Shown: one piece after another, positions 9,999-20,182 of the stretch
Layout of the letters: every line of letters starts with the position of its first letter
How positions within the stretch are numbered: the first letter of the stretch is position 1
Assembly (NCBI GenBank): GCA_963836195.1
Contig: CAWIIX010000025.1
Coordinates: 134,948 to 198,947, forward strand
DNA length: 64,000 nucleotides
Reading direction: 5' to 3'
Origin: Trebonia sp963836195
GTDB taxonomy: Bacteria; Actinomycetota; Actinomycetes; Streptosporangiales; Streptosporangiaceae
Program-made: the position numbers and the translations under genes
The notes under the pieces: generated by a model
Databases searched by the model: none
Told to the model about the DNA's origin: nothing
What the model saw: the letters and a program-made list of their open reading frames with translations, nothing else

Positions 9999-10781
9999 CT
10001 ACCGCAGGTGGACGACGTCGCCGGCCGAGACGGCGGTCGCTGACGCGGCGCCCGGCGGGCGGACCAGCAGGCGTCCGCCCGCGTCGACGTCCTCGGCCAC
10101 GCCAGTCAGTACCCGGCCGCCCGGCAGCTCGACCCGGACCTGGCGGCCCAGGGTCGCGCAGGCCTCGCGGTACTCGGCCAGCAGGCCCGACCGGACCGGA
10201 TCAGGGTCCGCGCTGAAGACCAGGTACCAGCGTTCGAGCGAGCGCAGGATCTCGGCCAGCACCGCCTCGCGGGCCACATCCGCGCCCTCGACCAGCAGCG
10301 ACGTCGCGGGCAGGCCGGTCGGCGATACCGGCAGCGCCTGCTCCGACGTGGCGACGTTCAGCCCGACGCCGATCACCACGGCGGCGCCGTCGGCGGACTG
10401 CTCGGCCAGGATGCCGGCCAGCTTCCGGTCGCCCACCAGGACGTCATTCGGCCATTTAAGCCTCGCCGCGACGCCGGCCGCCGACCGCACCCCGGCCGCG
10501 ACCGCCACCCCGGTCAGCAACGGCAGCCAGCCGCGCGCCGACGGCGGCACCGAGGCCGGCCGCAGCAGCACTGAGAACGTGAGCGACGCGCCCGGCTGGC
10601 TTACCCACGTCCGGCCCGCGCGTCCGCGGCCCGCGGTCTGCTCCTCGGCCACCAGCACCTGACCCTCCGGGCCGCCGCGGGCGAGCAGGTCCGCGTTGGT
10701 GGAGCCGGTGCTGGCCACGGTCCTGACCGACGTCCACAATCCGGACGAGCCGTCCGGGTGCAGCAGGGCCTCGCCGATCAC
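9999..10781 (-). CDS. birA: Biotin-[acyl-CoA carboxylase] ligase BirA
   Basis: BirA activates biotin as biotinyl-AMP and attaches it to the carboxylase carrier lysine. The 260-residue protein has STGSTNADL, the GRGRAGRTW adenylate loop, LKWPNDVLV and the C-terminal SH3-like domain (YREACATLGRQVRVELPGG). There is no N-terminal helix-turn-helix, so it is a class I ligase without repressor function. The start GTG at 10781 is the last start before the conserved core, though a longer N-terminus is possible. Its neighbours, two carboxylase beta genes and an epsilon gene, match its job. Confidence 0.93.
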   Translation of the reverse strand: MIGEALLHPDGSSGLWTSVRTVASTGSTNADLLARGGPEGQVLVAEEQTAGRGRAGRTWVSQPGASLTFSVLLRPASVPPSARGWLPLLTGVAVAAGVRSAAGVAARLKWPNDVLVGDRKLAGILAEQSADGAAVVIGVGLNVATSEQALPVSPTGLPATSLLVEGADVAREAVLAEILRSLERWYLVFSADPDPVRSGLLAEYREACATLGRQVRVELPGGRVLTGVAEDVDAGGRLLVRPPGAASATAVSAGDVVHLR

Positions 10782-10832
10782 ATGGCCCCGGATCGGCCCG
10801 CCCCCGGGCGATCCGGCCGGCCCGGTCGCCCA

Positions 10833-11555
10833 TCAGTCGCCGATGGCGATGCGGAGGCGGCGGAAGCCCTTGCCCTTGTTCTCCACCTTCACCACCGACA
10901 TCCGCCCGACGGCGGCGGTGGACGCCACGTGCGTCCCGCCGTCGGCCTGCTGGTCGAGTCCGACGATGTCGACGATCCGCACCTCCTCGACGTCATCGGG
11001 CACCAGGTTGGTCGCGGTGCGGATGATGTCGGGGATCTCGAACGCCTCGGCCCGCGGCAGCGAGCGGACCACGATCTTCCTGTCGCTGCGCAGCTCCGCG
11101 TTGCACGCCTCCTCGACCGCCTCCTTGAACCCCGGCGGCACCGCCTCCAGGTTGAAATCCATCCGCGCCGTCAGCACATCCATGTTGCCGCCGGTGACGA
11201 GCGCGCCGAAGTCGCGGAAGACCACCCCGCAGAGCACGTGCAGGCCGGAGTGCGTGCGCATCAGCGCGGTCCGCCGGTCGTCCTCGACCGCCCCGCGGAC
11301 CGAGGCGCCGACGGCGGGCAGCGGGTCGCCTTCCAGCGGCACCAGCAGCAGCTCGCCGTCGTCCTTGCGCGCGTCCACGATCCGGGTCTGCACGCCGCCC
11401 CAGAGCAGCGTGCCGTGGTCCGGCGGCTGGCCGCCGCCGCCCGGGTAGAAGGCGGACCGGTCGAGCACGATCCCGTCCGGTCCCGCCGCCACCACGACCG
11501 CGTCCCACTCGCGCAGGGTCTGGTCGTCCAGTTCAAGCCGATGCGTCGTCGCCAT
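10833..11555 (-). CDS. Alanyl-tRNA editing protein (AlaX family)
   Basis: This trans-editing protein would hydrolyse Ser-tRNA(Ala) or Gly-tRNA(Ala). It has 240 residues with the AlaRS-like fold: FYPGGGGQPPDHG in the N-part, the zinc motif HxxxH in RTHSGLHVL, and GLDQQADGGTHVAST near the C-terminus. In AlaRS the second zinc motif is CxxxH; here Asp (DGGTH) stands in place of Cys, which I recall being usual for this actinobacterial subgroup. The gene lies 51 bp upstream of birA on the same strand. The family is clear; activity rests on the family. Confidence 0.88.
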   Translation of the reverse strand: MATTHRLELDDQTLREWDAVVVAAGPDGIVLDRSAFYPGGGGQPPDHGTLLWGGVQTRIVDARKDDGELLLVPLEGDPLPAVGASVRGAVEDDRRTALMRTHSGLHVLCGVVFRDFGALVTGGNMDVLTARMDFNLEAVPPGFKEAVEEACNAELRSDRKIVVRSLPRAEAFEIPDIIRTATNLVPDDVEEVRIVDIVGLDQQADGGTHVASTAAVGRMSVVKVENKGKGFRRLRIAIGD

Positions 11556-11566
11556 GGTTCCGCAGC

Positions 11567-13163
11567 CTACTGCCGCGCCGCCTGGCCCTGCGCGCCCGTG
11601 GCCTGTCCGCCCTGGCCCTGCGCGGCCGGAACCGGCGCCGTCTGAGCCACCGCCCGCTCACCCCGCGCGGCCCGGACGTGGACCAGGGCCAGCACGACGC
11701 CGACTGCCGCCAGCGCCGCCAGCGCGATCGACACCGCGAGGTACGCGTGCGCCGACGAGAGCGCGAACGCGCCCGGCCCGTGCGCGCCGCCGATGGCGCG
11801 GGCAGCCGAGGCCGCCGCGGCGGGCAGCCGCCCGGCGAGGTTCAGGTACAGCGTGCCGAACGTCGCGATCCCGACCACGATCCCGAGCTGGTTCACGGTC
11901 ACGACCACGCCGCTGGCGTCGGCCGCGAGCGCCACCGGCACCCGGGAGAGCACCCGCGTCATCAGCACGCCGAACGCCGCCGCCATCCCGCCGCCGGCCA
12001 CCGCCAGCGAGACGTACAGCCACGGACCGGGGGCGCCGCCGGAGCGGATCAGCAGCCCCGACCAGAGCAGGCCGACGGCCGTCAGCACGAAGCCGGCCAT
12101 GGCCAGCCCCTCGTGGTAGCGGGCGGGCAGCCGCCGCCAGTTGAGGCTCACCAGCGCGAACGCGACGCCGCAGGGGACGAACGTCAGCCCGGCCCGCAGG
12201 GGCGACTCCCCCAGCGCGTCCTGCAGCTCAAGCGCCAGCGAGAACAGCCAGCCGCCGAAGATCGCCATCGTGGCGAAGAGCCCGCCGAGCCCGGCCTTCA
12301 TCCCCGGCAGCCCGAGCAGCGAGCGCGGCAGGATCGGCTGCCCGCCCCGGCCGCCGACCCGGTGCTCGACCAGGCCGAGCAGCCCGAACAGCAGCACCGA
12401 AGCCGCCAGCAGGGCCCAGCCCCAGGCCGGCCAGCCGAGCGGCTGCCCGAGCACCAGCGGCAGCACGAACGCGAGCACGGCCGGGGTGAGCACCGCCAGA
12501 CCGGGCAGGTCGAGCGAGCGCTGCCGGTCGCGCTGCCCCTGCGCGGGCAGCAGCCGGCCGCAGGCCAGCACGGCCAGCCCGACCGGCACGTTGACCAGGA
12601 AGACCGGCCGCCAGGAGCTGCCGAAGAGGTTCGCGCTGACCAGCAGCCCGCCGAGCACCTGCCCGAGGACGGCGCCGCCGGAGATGATGGTCGCGTACAG
12701 GGTCATCGCCCGCGCCCTCGGCCCCGGCGCGGTGTAGGTGCGCTGGATCAGGCTCAGCACCTGGGGGATCATCGCCGCGGCGCCGGCCCCCTGGAGGAAC
12801 CGCAGCGCGACCAGCGTCCCGGCCGACGGCGCGAGCCCGCAGCCGAGCGAGGCGAGCGTGAACAGGCCGATGCCGGCCAGGAACATCCGCCGGTGACCGA
12901 GGATGTCGCCCAGCCGGGCGCCGGTGATCAGCAGGACCGCGTAGGCGATGGTGTAGCCGGCCACGATCAGCTGCAGCCCCGAGCCCGTCGTGTGCAGGCT
13001 CAGAGTGGATCGCGGGGACCGCGACGTTGACGATGTTGACGTCGATGATGGCCATCAGCTGGCCGGTGAGCACGACCGCGAGCACCACGCCCGGCGACGC
13101 GGCGCGGCCCGCCCGGCGCCCGCTGGTGACGGCAGGCTGGAGACGCGCAGTGGTTTGTGTCAT
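11567..13163 (-). CDS. MFS drug exporter, DHA2 (14-helix) type
   Basis: The N-terminus has LAVVLTGQLMAIIDVNIVNVAVPAI, the DHA2 motif D1. After a frame break near 13005-13015 the protein continues VAGYTIAYAVLLITGARLGDILGHRRMF (motif A), LRFLQGAGAAAMIPQVLSLI and 14 predicted helices, ending in an Ala/Gln-rich tail. About 530 residues after repair. It is transcribed away from a MmyB-type regulator with a paired operator between them, so it is probably repressed by that protein. Substrate unknown. The single break in an otherwise clean region could be an error or a real lesion. Confidence 0.86.
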
Positions 13164-13190
13164 GGCACCAGCTTGCCGCCTGCTCTTATG

Positions 13191-13223
13191 CTGGTACCAA
13201 GAGCCTGGTTATCCTGGTACTAA
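13191..13223. promoter_or_regulatory. Paired CTGGTACYAA operator between MFS and regulator genes
   Basis: CTGGTACCAA (13191-13200) and CTGGTACTAA (13214-13223) form a direct repeat 23 bp apart, about two helix turns. The first contains the palindrome TGGTACCA. It lies between the divergent starts at 13163 and 13266, so binding would affect both genes. The likely binder is the adjacent HTH regulator (inference). Confidence 0.55.
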
Positions 13224-13265
13224 CACCACCTGGCAAGGGTAGGACCCGGGGAGCAGAATGAGGAC

Positions 13266-14213
13266 GTGAGCATGGCGACCATGAACGGCACCGCCCCCGA
13301 CGGCACCGCGAGCGTGGCCAGCGCGCGCCGGACCGAGCTGGCCGCGTTCCTCCGCAGCCGCCGGGAGCGCATCCAGCCCGAGGACGTCGGCCTGCCCCCG
13401 GGCACCCGCCGCCGCACGGCCGGCCTGCGGCGCGAGGAGCTCGCCCAGCTGGCCGGGGTCGGCGTCACCTGGTACACCTGGCTCGAGCAGGGCCGCAAGA
13501 TCAACGCGAGCGTCCAGGTGCTCGACGCGATCGCGACCACGCTGCGGCTGGACGCCACCGAGCGGGCCCACCTGTTCCGGCTGGCGGACCTGCCCGGCGC
13601 CAGCGGGCCCGCCGACTGCGTCGACTGCCCCCTGCCGCCGGAGGTCCAGCAGGTCGTCGACGCGATCCCGCTCCCGGCCGTCATCCTCACCGAGCGGTTC
13701 GACCTGCTCGCCTGGAACAAGGTGTACGAGTCGATCTTCCCCGGCGTCACCTCGGCCCCGCCCGGCGAGCGCAACACGCTGCTCGTCAACCTCGCGGCCC
13801 CGTCGTGCTGCAGCCCGGTCGAGGACCCGGACTCGCACTGCGACGTGCTCGTCGCCCAGCTGCGGGCGGCGTACGGCCGGCACGTCGGCGACCCCGCCTG
13901 GACGCACTTCATCCGCCGCCTGGAGGCGCTCAGCCCGACGTTCGCCACCGCCTGGGCCGCCCACGACGTGTCCAGGCCGACCACCTACACCAAGAGGTTC
14001 CGGCACCCCGGCGTCGGCCCGATCACCACCACCACGACCAGCTTCGCGGTCAACGCCGTCCCCGGCGCCCGCCTGGTCGTCTACACCCCCGACGACGAGC
14101 CGAGCAGGACGGCCATCGCCCGGCTGGCCGCGGGCGACCAGCTGGCCGCCCGCTACCCCTGCTGGTCCAAGCACTATCCCGAGCGGTCCCAGCCGATTCC
14201 GGCCGCTCTCTGA
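13266..14213 (+). CDS. XRE-type regulator with MmyB-like ligand domain
   Basis: The protein has 315 residues. An N-terminal helix-turn-helix (RRTAGLRREELAQLAGVGVTWYTWLEQGR) is followed by the MmyB-like PAS-fold domain, with LPAVILTERFDLLAWNKVYESIFP and HPGVGPITTTTTSFAVN. Family members usually control a divergent oxidoreductase or transporter gene and bind a fatty-acid-like ligand; here the divergent gene is an MFS exporter. The Cys-rich stretch ADCVDCPLP and SCCSPVEDPDSHC is notable and could bind metal or sense oxidation (speculative). GTG at 13266 follows GAATGAGGAC; ATG at 13272 is possible. Confidence 0.88.
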   Translation: MSMATMNGTAPDGTASVASARRTELAAFLRSRRERIQPEDVGLPPGTRRRTAGLRREELAQLAGVGVTWYTWLEQGRKINASVQVLDAIATTLRLDATERAHLFRLADLPGASGPADCVDCPLPPEVQQVVDAIPLPAVILTERFDLLAWNKVYESIFPGVTSAPPGERNTLLVNLAAPSCCSPVEDPDSHCDVLVAQLRAAYGRHVGDPAWTHFIRRLEALSPTFATAWAAHDVSRPTTYTKRFRHPGVGPITTTTTSFAVNAVPGARLVVYTPDDEPSRTAIARLAAGDQLAARYPCWSKHYPERSQPIPAAL

Positions 14214-14226
14214 CCACCCAGCCCGG

Positions 14227-16959
14227 TCAGCCGGTGTTCTGCAGCCCGGCCGCGACCCCGCTGACCGTCAGCAGCAGCAGCCGCTCGAGCGCGGCCCGCT
14301 CGGCCGGGTCGACGTCCTCCGCCCGCAGCGCCGTCAGCGCCCGGAGCTGAAGGTACGAGAGCGCGTCGACGTAGGGGTCGCGCAGGACGATCGCGCGGGC
14401 CAGCACCGGGCGGTCGGCCACCGGCAGGTCGTGCTCGGTGATCGCGAGCACCAGCCGGCGGGTCAGGTCGTACTCGGCCAGCACCCGGGAGGTCAGGTCG
14501 GGCCTGCCGCCGAGGTCCAGGTACCTGGCCGCGATCGCGCGGTCGGTCTTGGCCAGCGACATCTCGGCGTTGTCGAGCAGGGCGGCAAGCAGCGGCCACT
14601 CCTTGTACGCGCGGCGCAACTCGGCCATCCCCTCCTCGGGCAGGTCGCCGTCGGAGTCGCCCGCCTCGATGCCGGTCCAGGCCGCCGCCGCGAGGCCGCT
14701 GCCGAGGCCGTACCAGCCGGGGAGGTTCAGCCGGGTCTGCGCCCAGGCGAACACCCAGGGGATGGCGCGCAGGTCCTCAAGGCCGAGCGGCCCGCCGCCG
14801 TGACCGCGCCGCGACGGCCGCGAGCCGATCCGCAGGCCGCCGATCTCCTCCAGCGGGCTGACCTTCGCGAACCACCCGGCGAAGCCGTCGGCCTCCGCCA
14901 GCGCGCGGAACGCGGACTTCGAGGCGGCGTCGATGGACGCCGCCAGCTCACGGAACTCGGCCGCGGCGGCGGCGTTCCGCTCGCCAAGCGACGGCGACGA
15001 GGCGAGCAGCACCGCCGACGTCACCTGCTCCAGGTGCCGCAGGCCGATCGAGTGCCTGCCGTACCGGGCGAAGATCACCTCGCCCTGCTCGGTCACCTTG
15101 AGCCGCCCGGACACCGACCCCGGCGCCTGCGCAAGCACCGCCCGGCCGGCCGGGCCGCCGCCACGGCCGATCGCGCCGCCCCGGCCGTGGAACAGGGTCA
15201 GCGCGACGTCGTGGGCGGCCGCCCAGGAGGCGAGCTCCGCCTGCGCCTCGAACAGCCGCAGCGTCGCCGAGGCCGGGCCGAGCTCCTTGGCCGAGTCCGA
15301 GTAGCCGAGCATGGCCTCTAGCTGCCGCCCGTTGGCCGCCAGCCGCTCCCGCACCGGGGCGAGCTCGAGCATGCCGGTCAGCACCGACGGCGCCGCCGCG
15401 AGGTCGTCGCCCGACTCGAACAGCGGCACCACATCGAGGACCGGCCCGCCGCCGTCGGGGAACGCGTAGCCGGCCAGCTCGTACACCGCCGCCACGTCGG
15501 CGGCGGCGGTGGTGAACGAGATCACGTACCGGTGGCAGGCCGCGAACCCGAACCGGCGCTGAATCCACCCGATCACCCGGATCGTCTCGAGCACCTCGAG
15601 CGTCATCGGCGAGAGCTCGCCGCCCGCCCGCAGCTCCGCCAGCGCACGCGCGTGCACCGCCGAATGCTGCCGGACCTCGAGCGAGGCGAGGTGGAAACCG
15701 AACGTCTCGGCCTGCCAGATCAGGTGCTGGAGCTCGCCGTAGGCCTGCCGGACCGCCCCGGCCGACGCCAGCGACGCCTGCACCAGCCGCAGGTCGGCCA
15801 CGAACTCGGCCGGCGAGCCGTAGGCGAGGTCGGCGTGCCTGGTCCGGGTCGCCGTCAGCCGCTCGGCCGCGTAGAGCAGGTAGGCCCGGTAGGGCTCGCC
15901 CGGCGACCGCGCCCCGATCTCGGCCATCAGCTCCGGGTGAGCCGCCGATGCGGCCGCCAGCGCCCGGCGCAGCGCGTCCGACGGCGGCGCGGCGCGCTCG
16001 TCCACGGTCAGCGCCCGGCCGATCCGGCCGCAGGCCGCCTCGAGCGCCCGCAGCGCGTGCTCGGCCTGGATCACCGCCGCCTCGCGGGTCACGGCGGCGG
16101 TCACGGTCGGGTTCCCGTCCCGGTCGCCGCCCACCCAGGAGCCGAACCGCAGGAACGGCGGCACCGGCGAGGCCGCCGCCCCGCTGGCCGCGCCGAGTAG
16201 CACCTGGTCGAGCGACCGGTAGACGCTCGGCACGAGCCGGAACAGCGTCTCGTCGAACGCCGTCATCACCGTCCGGACCTCGTCCAGCGGGGTCATCCCG
16301 GCCACCCGGAGCTGCGCCGTCCGCCACAGCAGGTCGATCTCCTCGCGCAGCCGCCGGCGCAGCTCGGCGCCCCGGGACGACGTCGCGGTGCCCGTCTCGA
16401 CCTCGCGCGCCAAGTCGTCGTCGACCGAGGCGAGCAGCCCGCCGATCCGGCGCAGCGAGGCGACAACCGCGCGGCGGCGCGCCTCGGTCGGGTGCGCGGT
16501 GAACACCGGGTGCACGACCAGCTCGCCCAGGAGCGCGTCCAGGTGGGCGCGGCCCTGCTCGGCCGTGATCCGCTCGGCGGCGTCGGCGAGCGACTCCCGC
16601 GGCGGCGTGTCGCCCGAGTCCCGGTGCCGCAGGGTGCGCACCCGCTGCTGCTCTTCGGCCAGGTTGACCAGGTGAAAGTAGACCGTGAAGGCGCCCGCGA
16701 CCTGCTCCGCGCGATCGCGTGACCAGGACCCGACCAGTGCGGCGATCGCGTCGGCGGCGTCGGCCGCCGTCGCCGACGAGCGGTCGGGCACCCGCCGCGC
16801 ATCGATCACCGCGTGCCGCAGTCGCTCGACGTCCGCCAGCAGGTCGGCCCCGCCGGACTCGCTGATCACCTCGCCGAGCACGTCGCCGAGGAGCCGGACG
16901 TCACGCCGCATGGGCTCGGGAAGCTCAGCCGAATCTCTGATCCGGTCGTTAGTGGCCAT
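14227..16959 (-). CDS. ppc: Phosphoenolpyruvate carboxylase
   Basis: PEPC makes oxaloacetate from PEP and bicarbonate, replenishing the TCA cycle. It is 910 residues, complete and in one frame. Motifs include FTAHPTEARRR with catalytic His156, WVGGDRDGNPTVT, the FHGRGGAIGRGGGP loop, AIPWVFAWAQTRLNLPGWYG and the conserved end GLQNTG. ATG at 16959 gives MATNDRIRDS; GTG at 16965 is two codons upstream. No strong ribosome site is seen, so the message may be leaderless. It ends close to the convergent MmyB-type gene and diverges from the acyl-CoA carboxylase gene. Confidence 0.96.
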   Translation of the reverse strand: MATNDRIRDSAELPEPMRRDVRLLGDVLGEVISESGGADLLADVERLRHAVIDARRVPDRSSATAADAADAIAALVGSWSRDRAEQVAGAFTVYFHLVNLAEEQQRVRTLRHRDSGDTPPRESLADAAERITAEQGRAHLDALLGELVVHPVFTAHPTEARRRAVVASLRRIGGLLASVDDDLAREVETGTATSSRGAELRRRLREEIDLLWRTAQLRVAGMTPLDEVRTVMTAFDETLFRLVPSVYRSLDQVLLGAASGAAASPVPPFLRFGSWVGGDRDGNPTVTAAVTREAAVIQAEHALRALEAACGRIGRALTVDERAAPPSDALRRALAAASAAHPELMAEIGARSPGEPYRAYLLYAAERLTATRTRHADLAYGSPAEFVADLRLVQASLASAGAVRQAYGELQHLIWQAETFGFHLASLEVRQHSAVHARALAELRAGGELSPMTLEVLETIRVIGWIQRRFGFAACHRYVISFTTAAADVAAVYELAGYAFPDGGGPVLDVVPLFESGDDLAAAPSVLTGMLELAPVRERLAANGRQLEAMLGYSDSAKELGPASATLRLFEAQAELASWAAAHDVALTLFHGRGGAIGRGGGPAGRAVLAQAPGSVSGRLKVTEQGEVIFARYGRHSIGLRHLEQVTSAVLLASSPSLGERNAAAAAEFRELAASIDAASKSAFRALAEADGFAGWFAKVSPLEEIGGLRIGSRPSRRGHGGGPLGLEDLRAIPWVFAWAQTRLNLPGWYGLGSGLAAAAWTGIEAGDSDGDLPEEGMAELRRAYKEWPLLAALLDNAEMSLAKTDRAIAARYLDLGGRPDLTSRVLAEYDLTRRLVLAITEHDLPVADRPVLARAIVLRDPYVDALSYLQLRALTALRAEDVDPAERAALERLLLLTVSGVAAGLQNTG

Positions 16960-17008
16960 GTTCACGTGGATGAGAGTAACCGCCAGGTGGTGACCCCAAC
17001 CGCCCGCC

Positions 17009-17018
17009 AGGTTAACCT
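17009..17018. promoter_or_regulatory. AGGTTAACCT palindrome between ppc and carboxylase genes
   Basis: A perfect 10-bp palindrome sits 7 bp before the carboxylase ATG at 17026 and about 50 bp from the divergent ppc start. It could be an operator in this 66-bp divergent promoter; no binder is identified. Confidence 0.3.
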
Positions 17019-17025
17019 TTCCCCC

Positions 17026-18627
<1,602 letters not shown>

Positions 18628-18733
18628 CCCGGCCGGGGCGACGCACAGTGAGCGCAATCACCATCGGTAACCATTTGGAAGGCGTCCGCCGGCAATCCCC
18701 GGCCAAGTGGCACGCGCACAGCCCAAACTGCCC

Positions 18734-18739
18734 TAGAGT
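18734..18739 (+). promoter_or_regulatory. Putative -10 element before the NYN gene
   Basis: TAGAGT lies nine bases before the ATG at 18749. With no ribosome site between, it fits a -10 hexamer for a nearly leaderless transcript. No clear -35 box is seen. Confidence 0.35.
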
Positions 18740-18748
18740 CATAAGACG

Positions 18749-19723
18749 ATGAGCGAATTCGCCGCCCCAATGCCCGTCCTCGCCAGATATGCGGTCATGG
18801 TTGATGTCGGGTATATCTACGCGGCCGCAGGCGAGTTGCTATTCGGCACCAGCGCGCGCCGGGATTACCGGGTCGACGCGGTCGGCCTCATCCAGGCGGT
18901 TACCAAGCACGCCGACGAGCTGTTCCGGGGCGAACTGCTCCGGGTCTACTGGTATGACGCGGCCCGCGACCGGGTGCCGACCATCGATCAGCGCGTCGTC
19001 GCCCAGATGGCATGGGTCAAGCTCCGCCTCGGCAACCTCAACGCGCGCGGCCAGCAGAAGGGCGTGGACGCCAACATCCGGGCCGACATGGAGGCGCTCG
19101 CCCGGCACCGCGCGATCACCGACGCGGTGCTGATCGCGGGCGACGAGGACATGGTGCCCGCGGTCGAGGCCGCCCAGGCGTTCGGCGCCCGCATCCACCT
19201 GTGGGGCATCGAGCCGCCCTACGGCACCAACCAGGCCGAGCGCCTGGTCTGGGAGTCGGACACGGTCGACGTGCTCGACTCGGCCTTCGTCCGCCCGTAC
19301 TTCACCAGAAACCCGGCCGCCGAGCCGCAGCCGCGGCCCGACGTCCAGGCCACCGTACCGTCGCCCGCCCAGCTGTTCGGCGAGCGCCACCCGCGCCCGC
19401 CGGTCCAGCTCACCCCCCGGAACCCGCACATCACCGCGACCGGGGGGCTGCCCCGGCTCGGCCCCGACCGGCGGCATGTCGAGGAGGCCGGCGAGCACGT
19501 CGCCCACAAGTGGATCCTCACCCGCGGCGCCGACAACATCAGGGACCTGCTGCCGGGCCCGATCCTGCCCCCCGTCATCGACAAGGAACTGCTGGTCGAG
19601 GCGGAGAAGGAGCTCGGCCAGTCGCTGCGCCCGTACCAGGAGGCGCGGGAGTGGCTGCGGGACGCTTTCTGGGCCCGGGTGCACCGCGAGTTCGGCATTG
19701 GAGTAGGAAAGTCCCGTGGCTGA
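18749..19723 (+). CDS. NYN-domain (PIN-like) putative RNase
   Basis: 324 residues. The first half is an NYN/LabA-type PIN-fold domain. Acidic residues that normally bind metal appear in VMVDVGYIY, KGVDANIRADMEAL and LIAGDEDMVPAVEAAQAFG. A Pro-rich linker follows, then a C-terminal region HKWILTRGADNIRDLLPG and REWLRDAFWARVHREFG. Family members are predicted RNases; the RNA target is unknown. The gene ends 8 bases inside the carboxylase epsilon gene (GTGGCTGA), so the two are translationally coupled, and it follows the beta subunit gene on the same strand. Confidence 0.85.
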   Translation: MSEFAAPMPVLARYAVMVDVGYIYAAAGELLFGTSARRDYRVDAVGLIQAVTKHADELFRGELLRVYWYDAARDRVPTIDQRVVAQMAWVKLRLGNLNARGQQKGVDANIRADMEALARHRAITDAVLIAGDEDMVPAVEAAQAFGARIHLWGIEPPYGTNQAERLVWESDTVDVLDSAFVRPYFTRNPAAEPQPRPDVQATVPSPAQLFGERHPRPPVQLTPRNPHITATGGLPRLGPDRRHVEEAGEHVAHKWILTRGADNIRDLLPGPILPPVIDKELLVEAEKELGQSLRPYQEAREWLRDAFWARVHREFGIGVGKSRG

Positions 19724-19991
19724 AGAGCAAGGTCAAGGTCAAGGTCATTCGCAGCCCGAACGGACCGAGGTGACTGCGGGCGCGCCCTACCTGAGCGTGG
19801 TCCGCGGCGACGCCACCGCGGAGGAGATCGCGGCGCTGGTCGCCACCCTCACCGCCGTCGCCGCCGCCCGGTCCGCAGCCGCGTCGGCGGCCGAGCGGCC
19901 GCCCGCCCGCAACTGGAACTCCCGGGCCCGGCTGCTGCGGCCGCCCGTGCACCCGTCCGCAGGCGGCTGGCGCCGCTCGGCGCTTCCCTAA
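19716..19991 (+). CDS. Acyl-CoA carboxylase epsilon subunit
   Basis: 91 residues. The N-terminal polar stretch is followed by PYLSVVRGDATAEEIAALVATLTAV and the conserved end SAGGWRRSALP, the pattern of actinobacterial AccE/PccE subunits. These hold alpha and beta subunits together and raise activity. The start GTG overlaps the end of the NYN gene. The partner beta subunit is most likely the AccD5-like protein 1.1 kb upstream. Confidence 0.88.
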   Translation: MAEEQGQGQGHSQPERTEVTAGAPYLSVVRGDATAEEIAALVATLTAVAAARSAAASAAERPPARNWNSRARLLRPPVHPSAGGWRRSALP

Positions 19992-20007
19992 CGCTCGGCG
20001 CTTCCCT
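19974..20007 (+). repeat. Tandem 18-bp-period duplication at the epsilon gene end
   Basis: CGCTCGGCGCTTCCCT occurs at 19974-19989 and again at 19992-20007. The first copy covers the last codons and the stop of the epsilon subunit gene. It is probably a local slippage duplication. Between it and the next gene (20008-20182) I see no convincing gene. Confidence 0.7.
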
Positions 20008-20182
20008 TACCCGCACCTGCGGTTTACTGTCCCCCAATGGCGGAACGCGGGCGGGACGTCGCCCAGCGGTCCGGGCGTGGTCGCCCGAGGCGCTCGCGGC
20101 CCAGGAAGCGGTCACGTCGGACTGGCCATCGCCGCCCTGACCCACTTCCCGGATGCGACGGACCGACGGTAGCGTGCTCGTC

